Assembly (NCBI GenBank): GCA_018435665.1
Contig: JAHDND010000205.1
Coordinates: 1 to 43,957 of the forward strand
DNA length: 43,957 bases
Source of the DNA: Candidatus Thiosymbion sp.
Lineage (GTDB): Bacteria > Pseudomonadota > Gammaproteobacteria > Chromatiales > Chromatiaceae
Direction of reading: 5' to 3'
This document shows positions 17,401 through 25,020 of this stretch, one piece after another. Below the pieces are notes generated by a model, which was not told the DNA's origin, did not search any database, and saw only the letters and a program-made list of their open reading frames with translations. A program made the position numbers and the translations under genes. Every line of letters begins with the position of its first letter. Position 1 is the first letter of the stretch.

Positions 17401-18324
17401 ATGGCCACCAAAATCCTGGTCCTGGGCGGCAATGGCTTTGTCGGGTCCCATCTGGTGGAATCGCTCCTGGCGGGCGGCGCCAGGGTGCGCGTCCTCGACC
17501 GCTCCGGGAGCCTCAAGACCCCGCCCATGATCGGCGTTGACTACCGCTACGCGGACCTAGCCGATCTACCGGCCCTGACCGAGGCCTTGGCGGACATGGA
17601 CCTGGTGATTCATCTGATTAGTACCACGGTCCCGGGCACCGCCAACCAGGATCCCATCGCGGACATCGACGGCAATCTCATCGGCACGGTCCGGCTGCTA
17701 CAAAAGCTGCGGAATGCCGGGGTGCCCAAGCTGATCTACCTCTCCTCCGGCGGGACGGTGTACGGCGATTCCCCCAACAGACCCATCCCCGAGACGCATC
17801 CCCGCGACCCCTTGTCATCTTATGGCATCGTCAAGGCGGCCATCGAGAACTACATCGCCATGTACGGCGGCCTGGCCGGCTTCCAGTTCCTCATCCTGCG
17901 CGTCTCCAATCTATATGGACCACGACAGGGGCACGTCGGCGTGCAGGGGGTCATCCCCACCATCTGCCGCCGTATCCTTGACGGCGAGCCGCTCAAGATC
18001 TGGGGCGATGGCTCCGCCACCCGAGATTACCTGCACATCTCGGACCTGATGACGTTCATCACCGCCGCGATCACCCAGGGGGCGACCGGCACGTTCAATG
18101 TCGGCAGCGGTATGGGCACCTCCCTCACCCAACTACTAGAACTGTTTGCCCAGATCACCCGGAAGCCCCTCAAGCTGGAGTACCTCCCTCCCCGCGGCTT
18201 CGATGTTCGCCACCTGGTCCTGGACATTACCAAGGCCCGCCGGACCCTGGGTTGGCAGCCCCAAGTCCCCCTACGTGAGGGCTGCCAGGGGTATTGGGAG
18301 TGGTTGCAACGCCATGAGGGCTAA
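17401..18324 (+). CDS. NAD-dependent sugar epimerase/dehydratase (GalE-like)
   Basis: Extended short-chain dehydrogenase of 307 residues that probably epimerises or dehydrates a nucleotide sugar for the glycan locus. The Rossmann motif GGNGFVG is at residues 9-15. The catalytic pair YxxxK is Y141 and K145 in SSYGIVK, and the upstream LSSGGTVYG segment supplies the Ser/Thr. It ends with the GW/LREG region usual for UDP-sugar epimerases. The frame is open upstream to 17290, but this overlaps the previous gene by about 100 bases, and the ATG at 17401, seven bases after the stop, places the NAD motif normally. Substrate is not identifiable; UDP-hexose is the family default. Confidence 0.88.
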   Translation: MATKILVLGGNGFVGSHLVESLLAGGARVRVLDRSGSLKTPPMIGVDYRYADLADLPALTEALADMDLVIHLISTTVPGTANQDPIADIDGNLIGTVRLLQKLRNAGVPKLIYLSSGGTVYGDSPNRPIPETHPRDPLSSYGIVKAAIENYIAMYGGLAGFQFLILRVSNLYGPRQGHVGVQGVIPTICRRILDGEPLKIWGDGSATRDYLHISDLMTFITAAITQGATGTFNVGSGMGTSLTQLLELFAQITRKPLKLEYLPPRGFDVRHLVLDITKARRTLGWQPQVPLREGCQGYWEWLQRHEG

Positions 18325-19052
18325 CGGATCCCCCCTAGATCGAAAGGCAGTTAGGGCTGAAGGGCGCGCGCCCCCCAAGCATTGGGGCAAGTCAAGAGCC
18401 AGCACTCAAGTGAACAGGGCATCGCAGCCAGGATCATCTCACGGCATTTTGCTAAAAATGCAACAGACACGAACAAGCCCATCCCTTGTTCTCGCACATG
18501 GTCGAGGGGATGCTAGCACAAGCAGCCCGGCTTACCGATTGCCCTACATTTTGTTAAGTAATTGTTTTTCATAATTATTTTTCAGATACAACCCCGCCAT
18601 GACTCAGCAGGCCCTCGATGGGCCTCGATCCTGGCCCAGCGAAACCACAGCCGAGACCGCTCTAAAAAAATCGTTTTTGGCGTTGACGCCACAAGAGGGT
18701 TCTGCTATGTTGTCTTTACGAAACGAGGAGTTGATTGTTGTATTTTTACACCAACATGCTCGGGCGAAAAACCATGCCAACGATGCTCGGCTTAACTGCT
18801 TGTTCACAGTATGAGTTGTTACATCTTATCGGGCCATGGTAGTATGCAGGCATTTCCGAATTTTTGATGCTTTTTTGCAACAGATTTTGGATCTTGGAAG
18901 CCGAGCATGAGCTTGATACCACTTCGACGCCCGTTCAAATCCGTGAATGCAAACAAGTAACCATAACGACCTATTTCCCCCGTTTCCCCGTTTTTTTGCC
19001 AGTCGCGTGGGTGCGGCTATCCGATCTCCCCATCAACAACCCAGGAGAATAC
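18325..19052 (+). other. Long gap with promoter and leader of the exported-protein gene
   Basis: No gene is firmly supported in these 728 bases. Composition turns AT-rich from about 18540. The first part holds GC-rich palindromes (GGGCGCGCGCCC near 18362; AGGCCC-tcgat-GGGCCT at 18609-18625) without T-runs. Two overlapping short frames (18562-18795 and 18599-18814) lack recognisable content. A good promoter lies at 18816-18845, so the last 200 bases are probably an untranslated leader ending in an AGGAG ribosome-binding site at 19043-19047. Confidence 0.5.
18816..18845 (+). promoter_or_regulatory. Sigma-70-type promoter for the exported-protein gene
   Basis: TTGTTA at 18816-18821 (four of six to the -35 consensus), an 18-base spacer, and an extended -10 TGG-TAGTAT with hexamer 18840-18845. 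Transcription would start near 18852, leaving a leader of about 200 bases before the ATG at 19053. Inferred from motifs only. Confidence 0.5.
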
Positions 19053-20582
19053 ATGATGAAATCCTATCGTAAATCCAGCCTGAGCTTGGCACTCGGTGTT
19101 GCGCTCGGGTCCGTTGCCTTGGTTCCGGCAGTTGGCCATGCCTACTCCGTCAACGCCAATGTGCCCGGTGGTCAAATTGTGGCTGACGGTGGCGGCGATA
19201 GCCTGCTTTTCCCCTTCTACTCAACCGCCAATGGCACCAGTTCCAGTTTTTCGGTTTCCAACACTTCAGAAGCCACGATTGCCGCCAAGGTGCGATTCCG
19301 CGAGCAAATAAATTCCCAGGATGTTAGGGACTTTATTGTCGTCCTCTCACCTGATGACAAATTCGATTTCTGGGTGGCCCCGGATATTAACAATGGCGGT
19401 AAACCCGCCGTCTTTTGGAATGACAACTCATGTGTCGTCGGCAAGCTTCAAGAGAGCGGCGGGACGAAAACCCTGCCTCTAGTCGATCTGCCCGGCGGCG
19501 ACTCAACGGTAGGACATGTTGAGATCATCGGCATGATGGATCTCTCAAGATCCTCATTCGAGGGTTATTCCCTAGCCGTCGCCGCCAAACATGACGAACA
19601 AGGTGTCCCAACCAACTGCAACCCCATTTACAAGGCATTTGAAAGCCGCTTAAATGTAAACCAAATCACGAATGCCGGCGATGCGCCCAATGCCCTCATT
19701 GGTGCTTATGTTGTTACGGCTGGCGCTGCCGGCATTGAAGGTGGTGACAATCCTATCGAAGTCAAAAATACCTTCCGACGTGCCGTGTATGCAGCCCAGT
19801 CTCCTGAGCCGTGCGCTGGTATCCCGGCGGATTTTGATGGAACCAATCAAGACCTTACCGATTGCTTCCAACTCTATTCATGGGACGGCAAGGAAGAGGA
19901 TCATCCCCATTTGGGTGATGTCAACTGGGTGGTCGCCAACCCAGGCGACAGAAGCGTTGTAGCCAATATTGACGGCGCCTTGACCGCCCTTGCTTTGCGT
20001 GGTGACTGGTCCAACAACCCGGCTAACTCCGTTGGTTATGACTGGATCGCTACCTACCCCACAAAGTACGTATATCTTGATGATTGCGACGGGGATAAAG
20101 TTCCTGACGAAGACGGCAATCTTGGCGATAAACTTGTTGGTCCCTACCCGTTCTGTCAGACTCCTTCCCCATTCGGTCCGGGCGGCCATGATAAGTGCAT
20201 GGGAACCACTACCGTGGACGCTTTTGACGCCGAAGAGGGTGTACCTTCTCGTCCCTCCCCCAGCAGCCAGCCGCTATATGGTAACTGCAACGAAACCAAC
20301 GTGTTCACCTATGCCATGGCTGGACAAGCATTTGAGTCTTCTCTGATTCAGACTGAGGCTCGTAGGGAGGTGAGAACCTTTGAGTACATCCCCTCTGATC
20401 CTGTTCGTGGTTGGATTACACAGCCTATTGTTTGGCAGCCCAATGCAGTGGTACCGACCCATGTCAATAACACGTACGATGGTGCCGCAACACAAGGCTT
20501 GCTCTGGATCGTGCGTTCCACCGATGATGCTGCTGTGAATAACGGTTCTCTTCGTGAATTGGTCCGCGAAAACGCCGACTGA
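19053..20582 (+). CDS. Exported protein of unknown function, Chromatiales-type
   Basis: A 509-residue secreted or surface protein with no known activity. It has an AGGAG ribosome-binding site six bases before the start and a clear signal peptide: a basic N-terminus MMKSYRKSS, a hydrophobic core, and a likely cut after GHA near residue 30. The mature part starts YSVNANVPGG and contains a stretch GGDSLLFPFYS with a following beta-rich part (FSVSNTSEA). I associate this pattern from memory with hypothetical exported proteins of purple sulfur bacteria. At D343 there is an Asp-rich loop, DDCDGDKVPDEDGN, like a calcium site of EF-hand or thrombospondin type-3 kind. Several Cys pairs could form disulfides. 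The frame extends upstream to 18864 but has no signal peptide there. It is a separate unit with its own promoter and terminator inside the glycan locus. Confidence 0.8.
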   Translation: MMKSYRKSSLSLALGVALGSVALVPAVGHAYSVNANVPGGQIVADGGGDSLLFPFYSTANGTSSSFSVSNTSEATIAAKVRFREQINSQDVRDFIVVLSPDDKFDFWVAPDINNGGKPAVFWNDNSCVVGKLQESGGTKTLPLVDLPGGDSTVGHVEIIGMMDLSRSSFEGYSLAVAAKHDEQGVPTNCNPIYKAFESRLNVNQITNAGDAPNALIGAYVVTAGAAGIEGGDNPIEVKNTFRRAVYAAQSPEPCAGIPADFDGTNQDLTDCFQLYSWDGKEEDHPHLGDVNWVVANPGDRSVVANIDGALTALALRGDWSNNPANSVGYDWIATYPTKYVYLDDCDGDKVPDEDGNLGDKLVGPYPFCQTPSPFGPGGHDKCMGTTTVDAFDAEEGVPSRPSPSSQPLYGNCNETNVFTYAMAGQAFESSLIQTEARREVRTFEYIPSDPVRGWITQPIVWQPNAVVPTHVNNTYDGAATQGLLWIVRSTDDAAVNNGSLRELVRENAD

Positions 20583-20675
20583 TGTATTGCTCTCATAGAT
20601 AGAGCTTCTAAATAATTATTTCCACGTTAGAGTATCCTAGCCCATTTAAGCTGGTTACCTAATGACAGACTGTTG

Positions 20676-20702
20676 AGGCGCCCTTGTGGCGCCTTTTCTT
20701 TG
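20676..20702 (+). terminator. Rho-independent terminator
   Basis: A perfect seven-base stem AGGCGCC / GGCGCCT (20676-20682 and 20688-20694) with a CTTGT loop is followed by TTTCTTTG. It lies 94 bases after the exported-protein stop and before the next glycan genes, so it ends that transcript. Confidence 0.88.
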
Positions 20703-20755
20703 TCTAGAAATAACATTGTAGGGCCCGTCGTTTAATTGCTTGGCGACCACATACC

Positions 20756-22132
20756 ATGCACCCAACATCAATGGAAAACATGCGCAGATGCATTGAACAT
20801 CATGCGCCAAAGAAGGATGATCTCGGAAATAGTTCCCTCCTTGTCCTAGACATTGGGGGGGCTGACATCAATGGCAGTTACCGTTCATTGTTTCCCTCCC
20901 CTTTTTATTGCTATCAAACTGCAGATATTGCCACTAGTGGTGTAGACATCAGTTTAAGAGATCCCTATGAAATCCCCCTGCCGGATGGTAGCGTGGATAT
21001 CGTCATCAGCGGACAGATGCTCGAGCATTGCGAATTTTTTTGGCTGGCCTTTCAAGAAATGGTCCGCCTGCTGAAGCCTGACGGCGTTATCTTTCTGATC
21101 GCCCCCAGTGCCGGACCTATCCATCGTTACCCTGTCGATTGCTACCGATTTTATCCGGACGCCTATGCCGCCTTGGCGCGCTATGCCCATTGCCATCTGG
21201 AGGCATGCTGGCGCGATGAACGAGGCCCATGGCATGACTTGGTCGGGGTATTTCGCAAGACCCCCTTGCCGCCCGAAGCCAAGCCCCTACCCCCCCCCAT
21301 GGAGCCAATTCCTGGACCTGATTGGGTAGCGGACCATTCGCCACCCCCGACCGGCAACCCTGATTACCCAGACGGACCTGATGAGAACCTGATTCAGGGC
21401 CAGCAGGATTACTTGACGCTTCTCCAGCATGTACATGAGAAGTTGCAACCAGGGTTTTACCTGGAAATCGGCATCCGTCACGGCGCTAGCCTGGCGCTTG
21501 CCCAGGGGGATGCGCTGGGAATTGACCCCGCTCCCGCCATCGATCGCCCTTTGCCGGCCTCGACCCGAATTCTCCAGGCCACCAGTGACGATTTTTTCGA
21601 ATTTGGGGCCGAGAGACTTTTTCAGCCTGCCCCTGATCTGGTGTTCATCGATGGCATGCACCTCTTTGTGTACGCCTTGCGCGATTTCATGAACGTGGAG
21701 CGCCATGCCAAGCCTTCGACCTTGGTGATCATCGATGACATCTTCCCCAATCATCCGGTGCAAGCCTGTCGGGTACGCCGTAGCCGTGTCTGGACCGGTG
21801 ATGTATGGAAACTTTTTGTCTGCTTGTCTCAGGAGCGGCCCGACCTCATCCTTCTGCCCCTGGACACACGCCCGACGGGTCTGCTGCTGATTGCCGGTCT
21901 CGACAACACCCATCGGGGGTTGTGGGAAGAATATAATCCCCTAGTCAATCGCTATGGCCGGGATTTACCCGAGACCCCTCCAGCGAGGATTCTAAACCGG
22001 CAAGGGGCCCATGACCCTGACTCACCCATCGTGGAGGACCTGATCCGAATTGTGGGGGAATTAGGACGGCAAGATGCCCCGTTGCCAGCCGTCCAAGCAG
22101 CCTGGGCGTGCCTGCGCCGCGACCAGGCCTGA
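20756..22132 (+). CDS. Two-domain SAM methyltransferase
   Basis: A 458-residue protein with two class I methyltransferase domains in tandem. The first (about 25-165) is type 11-like, with VLDIGGADI as SAM motif I and LPDGSVDIVISGQMLEH as the post-motif signature. A Pro-rich linker follows (about 170-210). The second (about 215-420) resembles Methyltransf_24, with FYLEIGIRHGAS from residue 234 and the acidic DLVFIDGMHLF stretch. Such enzymes modify sugars in O-antigen and capsule loci. The linker is encoded by a run of nine C at 21290-21298, and a run of seven G lies in motif I at 20855-20861. It is the first gene after the terminator and is followed by a GT2 gene after a short gap. Both domains look intact. 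Confidence 0.82.
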   Translation: MHPTSMENMRRCIEHHAPKKDDLGNSSLLVLDIGGADINGSYRSLFPSPFYCYQTADIATSGVDISLRDPYEIPLPDGSVDIVISGQMLEHCEFFWLAFQEMVRLLKPDGVIFLIAPSAGPIHRYPVDCYRFYPDAYAALARYAHCHLEACWRDERGPWHDLVGVFRKTPLPPEAKPLPPPMEPIPGPDWVADHSPPPTGNPDYPDGPDENLIQGQQDYLTLLQHVHEKLQPGFYLEIGIRHGASLALAQGDALGIDPAPAIDRPLPASTRILQATSDDFFEFGAERLFQPAPDLVFIDGMHLFVYALRDFMNVERHAKPSTLVIIDDIFPNHPVQACRVRRSRVWTGDVWKLFVCLSQERPDLILLPLDTRPTGLLLIAGLDNTHRGLWEEYNPLVNRYGRDLPETPPARILNRQGAHDPDSPIVEDLIRIVGELGRQDAPLPAVQAAWACLRRDQA

Positions 22133-22185
22133 CCCCTGAGGCAGCTATCTCTCTCTTACCGGTTATTGACCGTCCCCCATTTACC

Positions 22186-23154
22186 ATGTCCCTGCCCCTG
22201 GTCTCCGTCATTATCGCGGCCTATAACATGGCTCGGGAACTCCCCCGGACCCTCCAATCCCTGACCCCGCCCCAGCAGCGGGGAATCCCTGCCGCGGATT
22301 ATGAACTGATCGTTATCGACAACGGCTCGCTACCGCCCGTCGATCTTGCCGTCTGCCAGGATGCCCATCCTAACCTGCGCCTGCACCGGGTAGCCCATCC
22401 TTCACCCTCCCCGGTGACGGCGATGAATCTGGGGCTGCAATTTGCCCAAGGGGAGCTGATCGGGGCCTGGATCGATGGCGCCCGGTTGGCCTCGCCCGGC
22501 ATCCTGCGCGGCGCCCTGGAGGCCGCGCGGCTCCATCCCCGCCCGGTGATTGGCACGGTCAATTTGCACCTAGGACCGGATATTCAGCGTCGGTCCATCA
22601 AGGCCGGTTACGACCAGGCCCGGGAAGATGCTCTCCTAGAGGACGTAGACTGGACGCAGCATGGCTACCGACTGTTTGAAATCGCCAGTTTTGGCGGCTC
22701 CTCGGCCCAGGGTTGGTTCGGGCCCATGGGGGAAAGCAACGCCCTCTTCATGTCCCGCGCCCAATGGCGGGAACTGGGTGGGTATGATGAAGGCTTTCAA
22801 ATGCCGGGTGGCGGGCTGGCCAATCTCGATCTCTGGCGCCGCGCCTGCACGGCGCCTGACAGCCAGGTCATCATCCTGCTGGGGGAGGGAACCTTTCACC
22901 AACTCCATGGTGGCATCGCGACCAACGCGGACCAGCCCATGTTTGCCGTTTTCGACGCGGAATACCGCCGCCTTCGGGGGCAGTCCTACCAGCCACCGGA
23001 CATCGAGCCCCTCTATGTGGGCCGTCTGCGACCCGAGATCATGGCCAAGATGGCGTGGTCAATGGCGCAAAGGGATCGGTCGCCGATTAGGCCAGGGGAC
23101 GGGGCATGGCGAGAACCTAACCAGGTGTGTCATCCCCGCCTACACAACGCATGA
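22186..23154 (+). CDS. GT2-family glycosyltransferase
   Basis: A 322-residue GT-A transferase. The N-terminus SLPLVSVIIAAYN is the usual GT2 nucleotide-binding strand, and ELIVIDNGS follows. The acidic metal site reads AWIDGAR, not the usual DxD. The C-terminal half contains the acceptor-side segment ELGGYDEGFQMPGGG, as in galactosyl- and N-acetylgalactosaminyltransferase-like GT2 enzymes. An upstream start at 22108 would overlap the previous gene and lacks family-like sequence, so the ATG at 22186 was chosen. The stop overlaps the ATG of the sulfotransferase gene (ATGA, 23151-23154), so the two are coupled. Confidence 0.82.
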   Translation: MSLPLVSVIIAAYNMARELPRTLQSLTPPQQRGIPAADYELIVIDNGSLPPVDLAVCQDAHPNLRLHRVAHPSPSPVTAMNLGLQFAQGELIGAWIDGARLASPGILRGALEAARLHPRPVIGTVNLHLGPDIQRRSIKAGYDQAREDALLEDVDWTQHGYRLFEIASFGGSSAQGWFGPMGESNALFMSRAQWRELGGYDEGFQMPGGGLANLDLWRRACTAPDSQVIILLGEGTFHQLHGGIATNADQPMFAVFDAEYRRLRGQSYQPPDIEPLYVGRLRPEIMAKMAWSMAQRDRSPIRPGDGAWREPNQVCHPRLHNA

Positions 23155-24005
23155 AGACGAATCCGATGTGCTTTGGCGCCTCCCCCATCGCCGTTGGCGG
23201 AATCGGCGGGAGCGGCACCCGCTTGTTGGCAAGGCTGCTCATGGAACTGGGTTATTTTCTGGGTCCCGACCTGAATGAGTCCCTGGACAACTTATGGTTC
23301 ACGCTCTTGTTCAAACGGCCCGCCATCCTGGAGGCTTCGCCTGATGAATTCAACCGTCTGGCGCGGATCTTCGTTGGAGGCATGACCGGTAACCCACTCC
23401 TTGATGAAGCGGATAGGCAATTACTTGACCAGATGGCGCTTGAACCCAGGCCACCGGAATTCCCCGTGGAGTGGTTTCAGGCGCGGGTCATATCTCTAAC
23501 ATCCGCCAGAACGACTGCCACTCCTTCAGCTTGGGGCTGGAAGGAACCTAACACCCATATCCTTATCCCCCAGTTACGCCAGTGTCTGCCCGGGTTGAAG
23601 TATCTGCATGTCATGCGCAACGGCCTGGATATGGCCTACAGCAGCAACCAGACTCAGCTTCGGTTCTGGGGGGCTTGGTTGATCGGCGACAAGATCGAAG
23701 TCACGCCACGCTACTCGCTGAAGTACTGGCGCCTTGTCCATGAGCGAATCTTGTCCCTGGGGCTGGACATGGGGGAAGATTTACTCTTGCTGGATTTTGA
23801 CCAATTCTGTCTCAGCCCCACGGAAGGACTTAGGCGCCTGTTGGCGTTTGTGGGGCTGGATATTTCACAGGCAAGGCAGAGTCAACTCATCAGCAATCTC
23901 CACCCCCCGGCGTCTCTAGGGCGCTTCAAACAGCACGGAACTCAGGACTTCGATCCGGAGGATATGGCCTTTGCCAGCCGCATGGGCTACGACGTGACTC
24001 TTTAA
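23151..24005 (+). CDS. PAPS-dependent sulfotransferase family protein
   Basis: A 284-residue P-loop protein of the sulfotransferase superfamily. The 5-prime-phosphosulfate loop is GGIGGSGTR at residues 16-24. The WGWKEPNTH segment matches the family's Lys/Pro motif, and VMRNGLDMAYS is the 3-prime-phosphate-binding Arg region. It probably transfers sulfate to a sugar of the glycan made by neighbouring enzymes. With the N-terminal domain of the gene at 13623 it is the second sulfotransferase in the locus. The ATG at 23151 overlaps the preceding stop; an in-frame GTG at 23127 is less likely. Confidence 0.82.
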   Translation: MKTNPMCFGASPIAVGGIGGSGTRLLARLLMELGYFLGPDLNESLDNLWFTLLFKRPAILEASPDEFNRLARIFVGGMTGNPLLDEADRQLLDQMALEPRPPEFPVEWFQARVISLTSARTTATPSAWGWKEPNTHILIPQLRQCLPGLKYLHVMRNGLDMAYSSNQTQLRFWGAWLIGDKIEVTPRYSLKYWRLVHERILSLGLDMGEDLLLLDFDQFCLSPTEGLRRLLAFVGLDISQARQSQLISNLHPPASLGRFKQHGTQDFDPEDMAFASRMGYDVTL

Positions 24006-24089
24006 GAGTTCCTGTACGCGGGATGATCTGACTACCGATCATCTGATGATCTGATGGTCTGGCCTGAAGCCAGCCGTTAGTGGTTTCTC

Positions 24090-24098
24090 TGGTAAAAT
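24090..24098 (+). promoter_or_regulatory. Possible extended -10 promoter of wzm
   Basis: TGG-TAAAAT is an extended -10 element about 60 bases before the wzm start, giving a leader of roughly 50 bases. No strong -35 is visible. Just upstream, GATGATC and GATCATC (24022-24028, 24037-24043) form a seven-base stem amid repeated GATCTGA words; its role is unknown. Confidence 0.4.
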
Positions 24099-24158
24099 GA
24101 TGTCTACTCTGATTCGATTGGCGTTACACCTTCCCGACGCATGTTACCGGTGAAATGA

Positions 24159-25010
24159 ATGCTAGCCAACGCCAAAGCCACCACATCCCCCTTCCGCCAG
24201 CAAATCCATCACGGGTTGAAGCCGCATCAATTACGGCGAGCCCTACAAGATATTTATAAGGGCTGGCAGCATCGCGCGCTCTGGGGGACCCTTGGCCTTC
24301 ATGACATCCGCCAGCGCTACCGTCGCTCGACTTTAGGCCCATTTTGGATCACCCTCTCCATGGGCATAATGGTGTTTGCCTTGGGTATCCTCTACGGTCA
24401 AATATTCGGTCAGGTACTGGACGAGTACATGCCTTTTTTAGCGGCGGGCTTCGTGATATGGGGCCTGATCTCAGGCCTGATCCTTGGTGGCTGTCAGGCC
24501 TTCATCGCTTCCGAAGGCATGATTCGCCAACTCAATGCCCCCTTGTCCATTTATGCCTTCCGGGAAGTTTGGACTGGGTTAATCGCTTTCGGTCACAACA
24601 TCTGGGTCTTTGTCGTGGCGGCCCTGTGGTATGGCGTAACTCCATCCTGGGAAACCATCTGGTTGATTCCGGCGACACTAGTGATACTGATCAATGGGTT
24701 TTGGATGGTGATCTTTTTTGGGCTCCTGAGCGCACGTTTTCGTGATGTGCCTCTCATTGTCGGTAGTGTTGTCCAGGTGCTGTTCTTTCTGACACCCGTC
24801 ATCTGGCAACCAACAATGCTGCCTGACCGAGCCATCTTCCTAGAATTGAATCCGTTTTACCATATGGTTGAAATTATGCGGGGTCCTTTGCTAGGTCACC
24901 CATCATCATGGGATAACTGGTTCCCTGTGATCCTGATAACTGTATTCGGCTGTTTGATAGCACTATTATTCTACTCCGCCTACCGATGGCGAATTGCCTA
25001 TTGGGTCTGA
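24159..25010 (+). CDS. wzm: ABC-2 type polysaccharide export permease (Wzm-like)
   Basis: Membrane subunit of an ABC exporter for O-antigen or capsule-like polysaccharide, 283 residues (family usually 255-285). A cytoplasmic amphipathic N-terminus with the LGLHDIRQRYRRSTLGPFW signature precedes about six membrane segments. The conserved FFLTPVIW and LNPFYHMVEIMRGP motifs of the Wzm/KpsM group are present. It lies ten bases before the ATPase gene, so both make one transporter. The start is ATG 24159; an ATG four bases earlier is in another frame. Confidence 0.93.
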   Translation: MLANAKATTSPFRQQIHHGLKPHQLRRALQDIYKGWQHRALWGTLGLHDIRQRYRRSTLGPFWITLSMGIMVFALGILYGQIFGQVLDEYMPFLAAGFVIWGLISGLILGGCQAFIASEGMIRQLNAPLSIYAFREVWTGLIAFGHNIWVFVVAALWYGVTPSWETIWLIPATLVILINGFWMVIFFGLLSARFRDVPLIVGSVVQVLFFLTPVIWQPTMLPDRAIFLELNPFYHMVEIMRGPLLGHPSSWDNWFPVILITVFGCLIALLFYSAYRWRIAYWV

Positions 25011-25020
25011 GGGCATCGTC

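Noticed and set aside
18562..18814. Two overlapping short frames (77 and 71 codons) before the exported-protein gene
   Set aside because: No ribosome-binding site, no recognisable family, and their ends run up to the likely promoter of the next gene.
18852..19052. Possible c-di-GMP or other known riboswitch in the long leader
   Set aside because: The conserved core sequences of the common classes were not found by eye.
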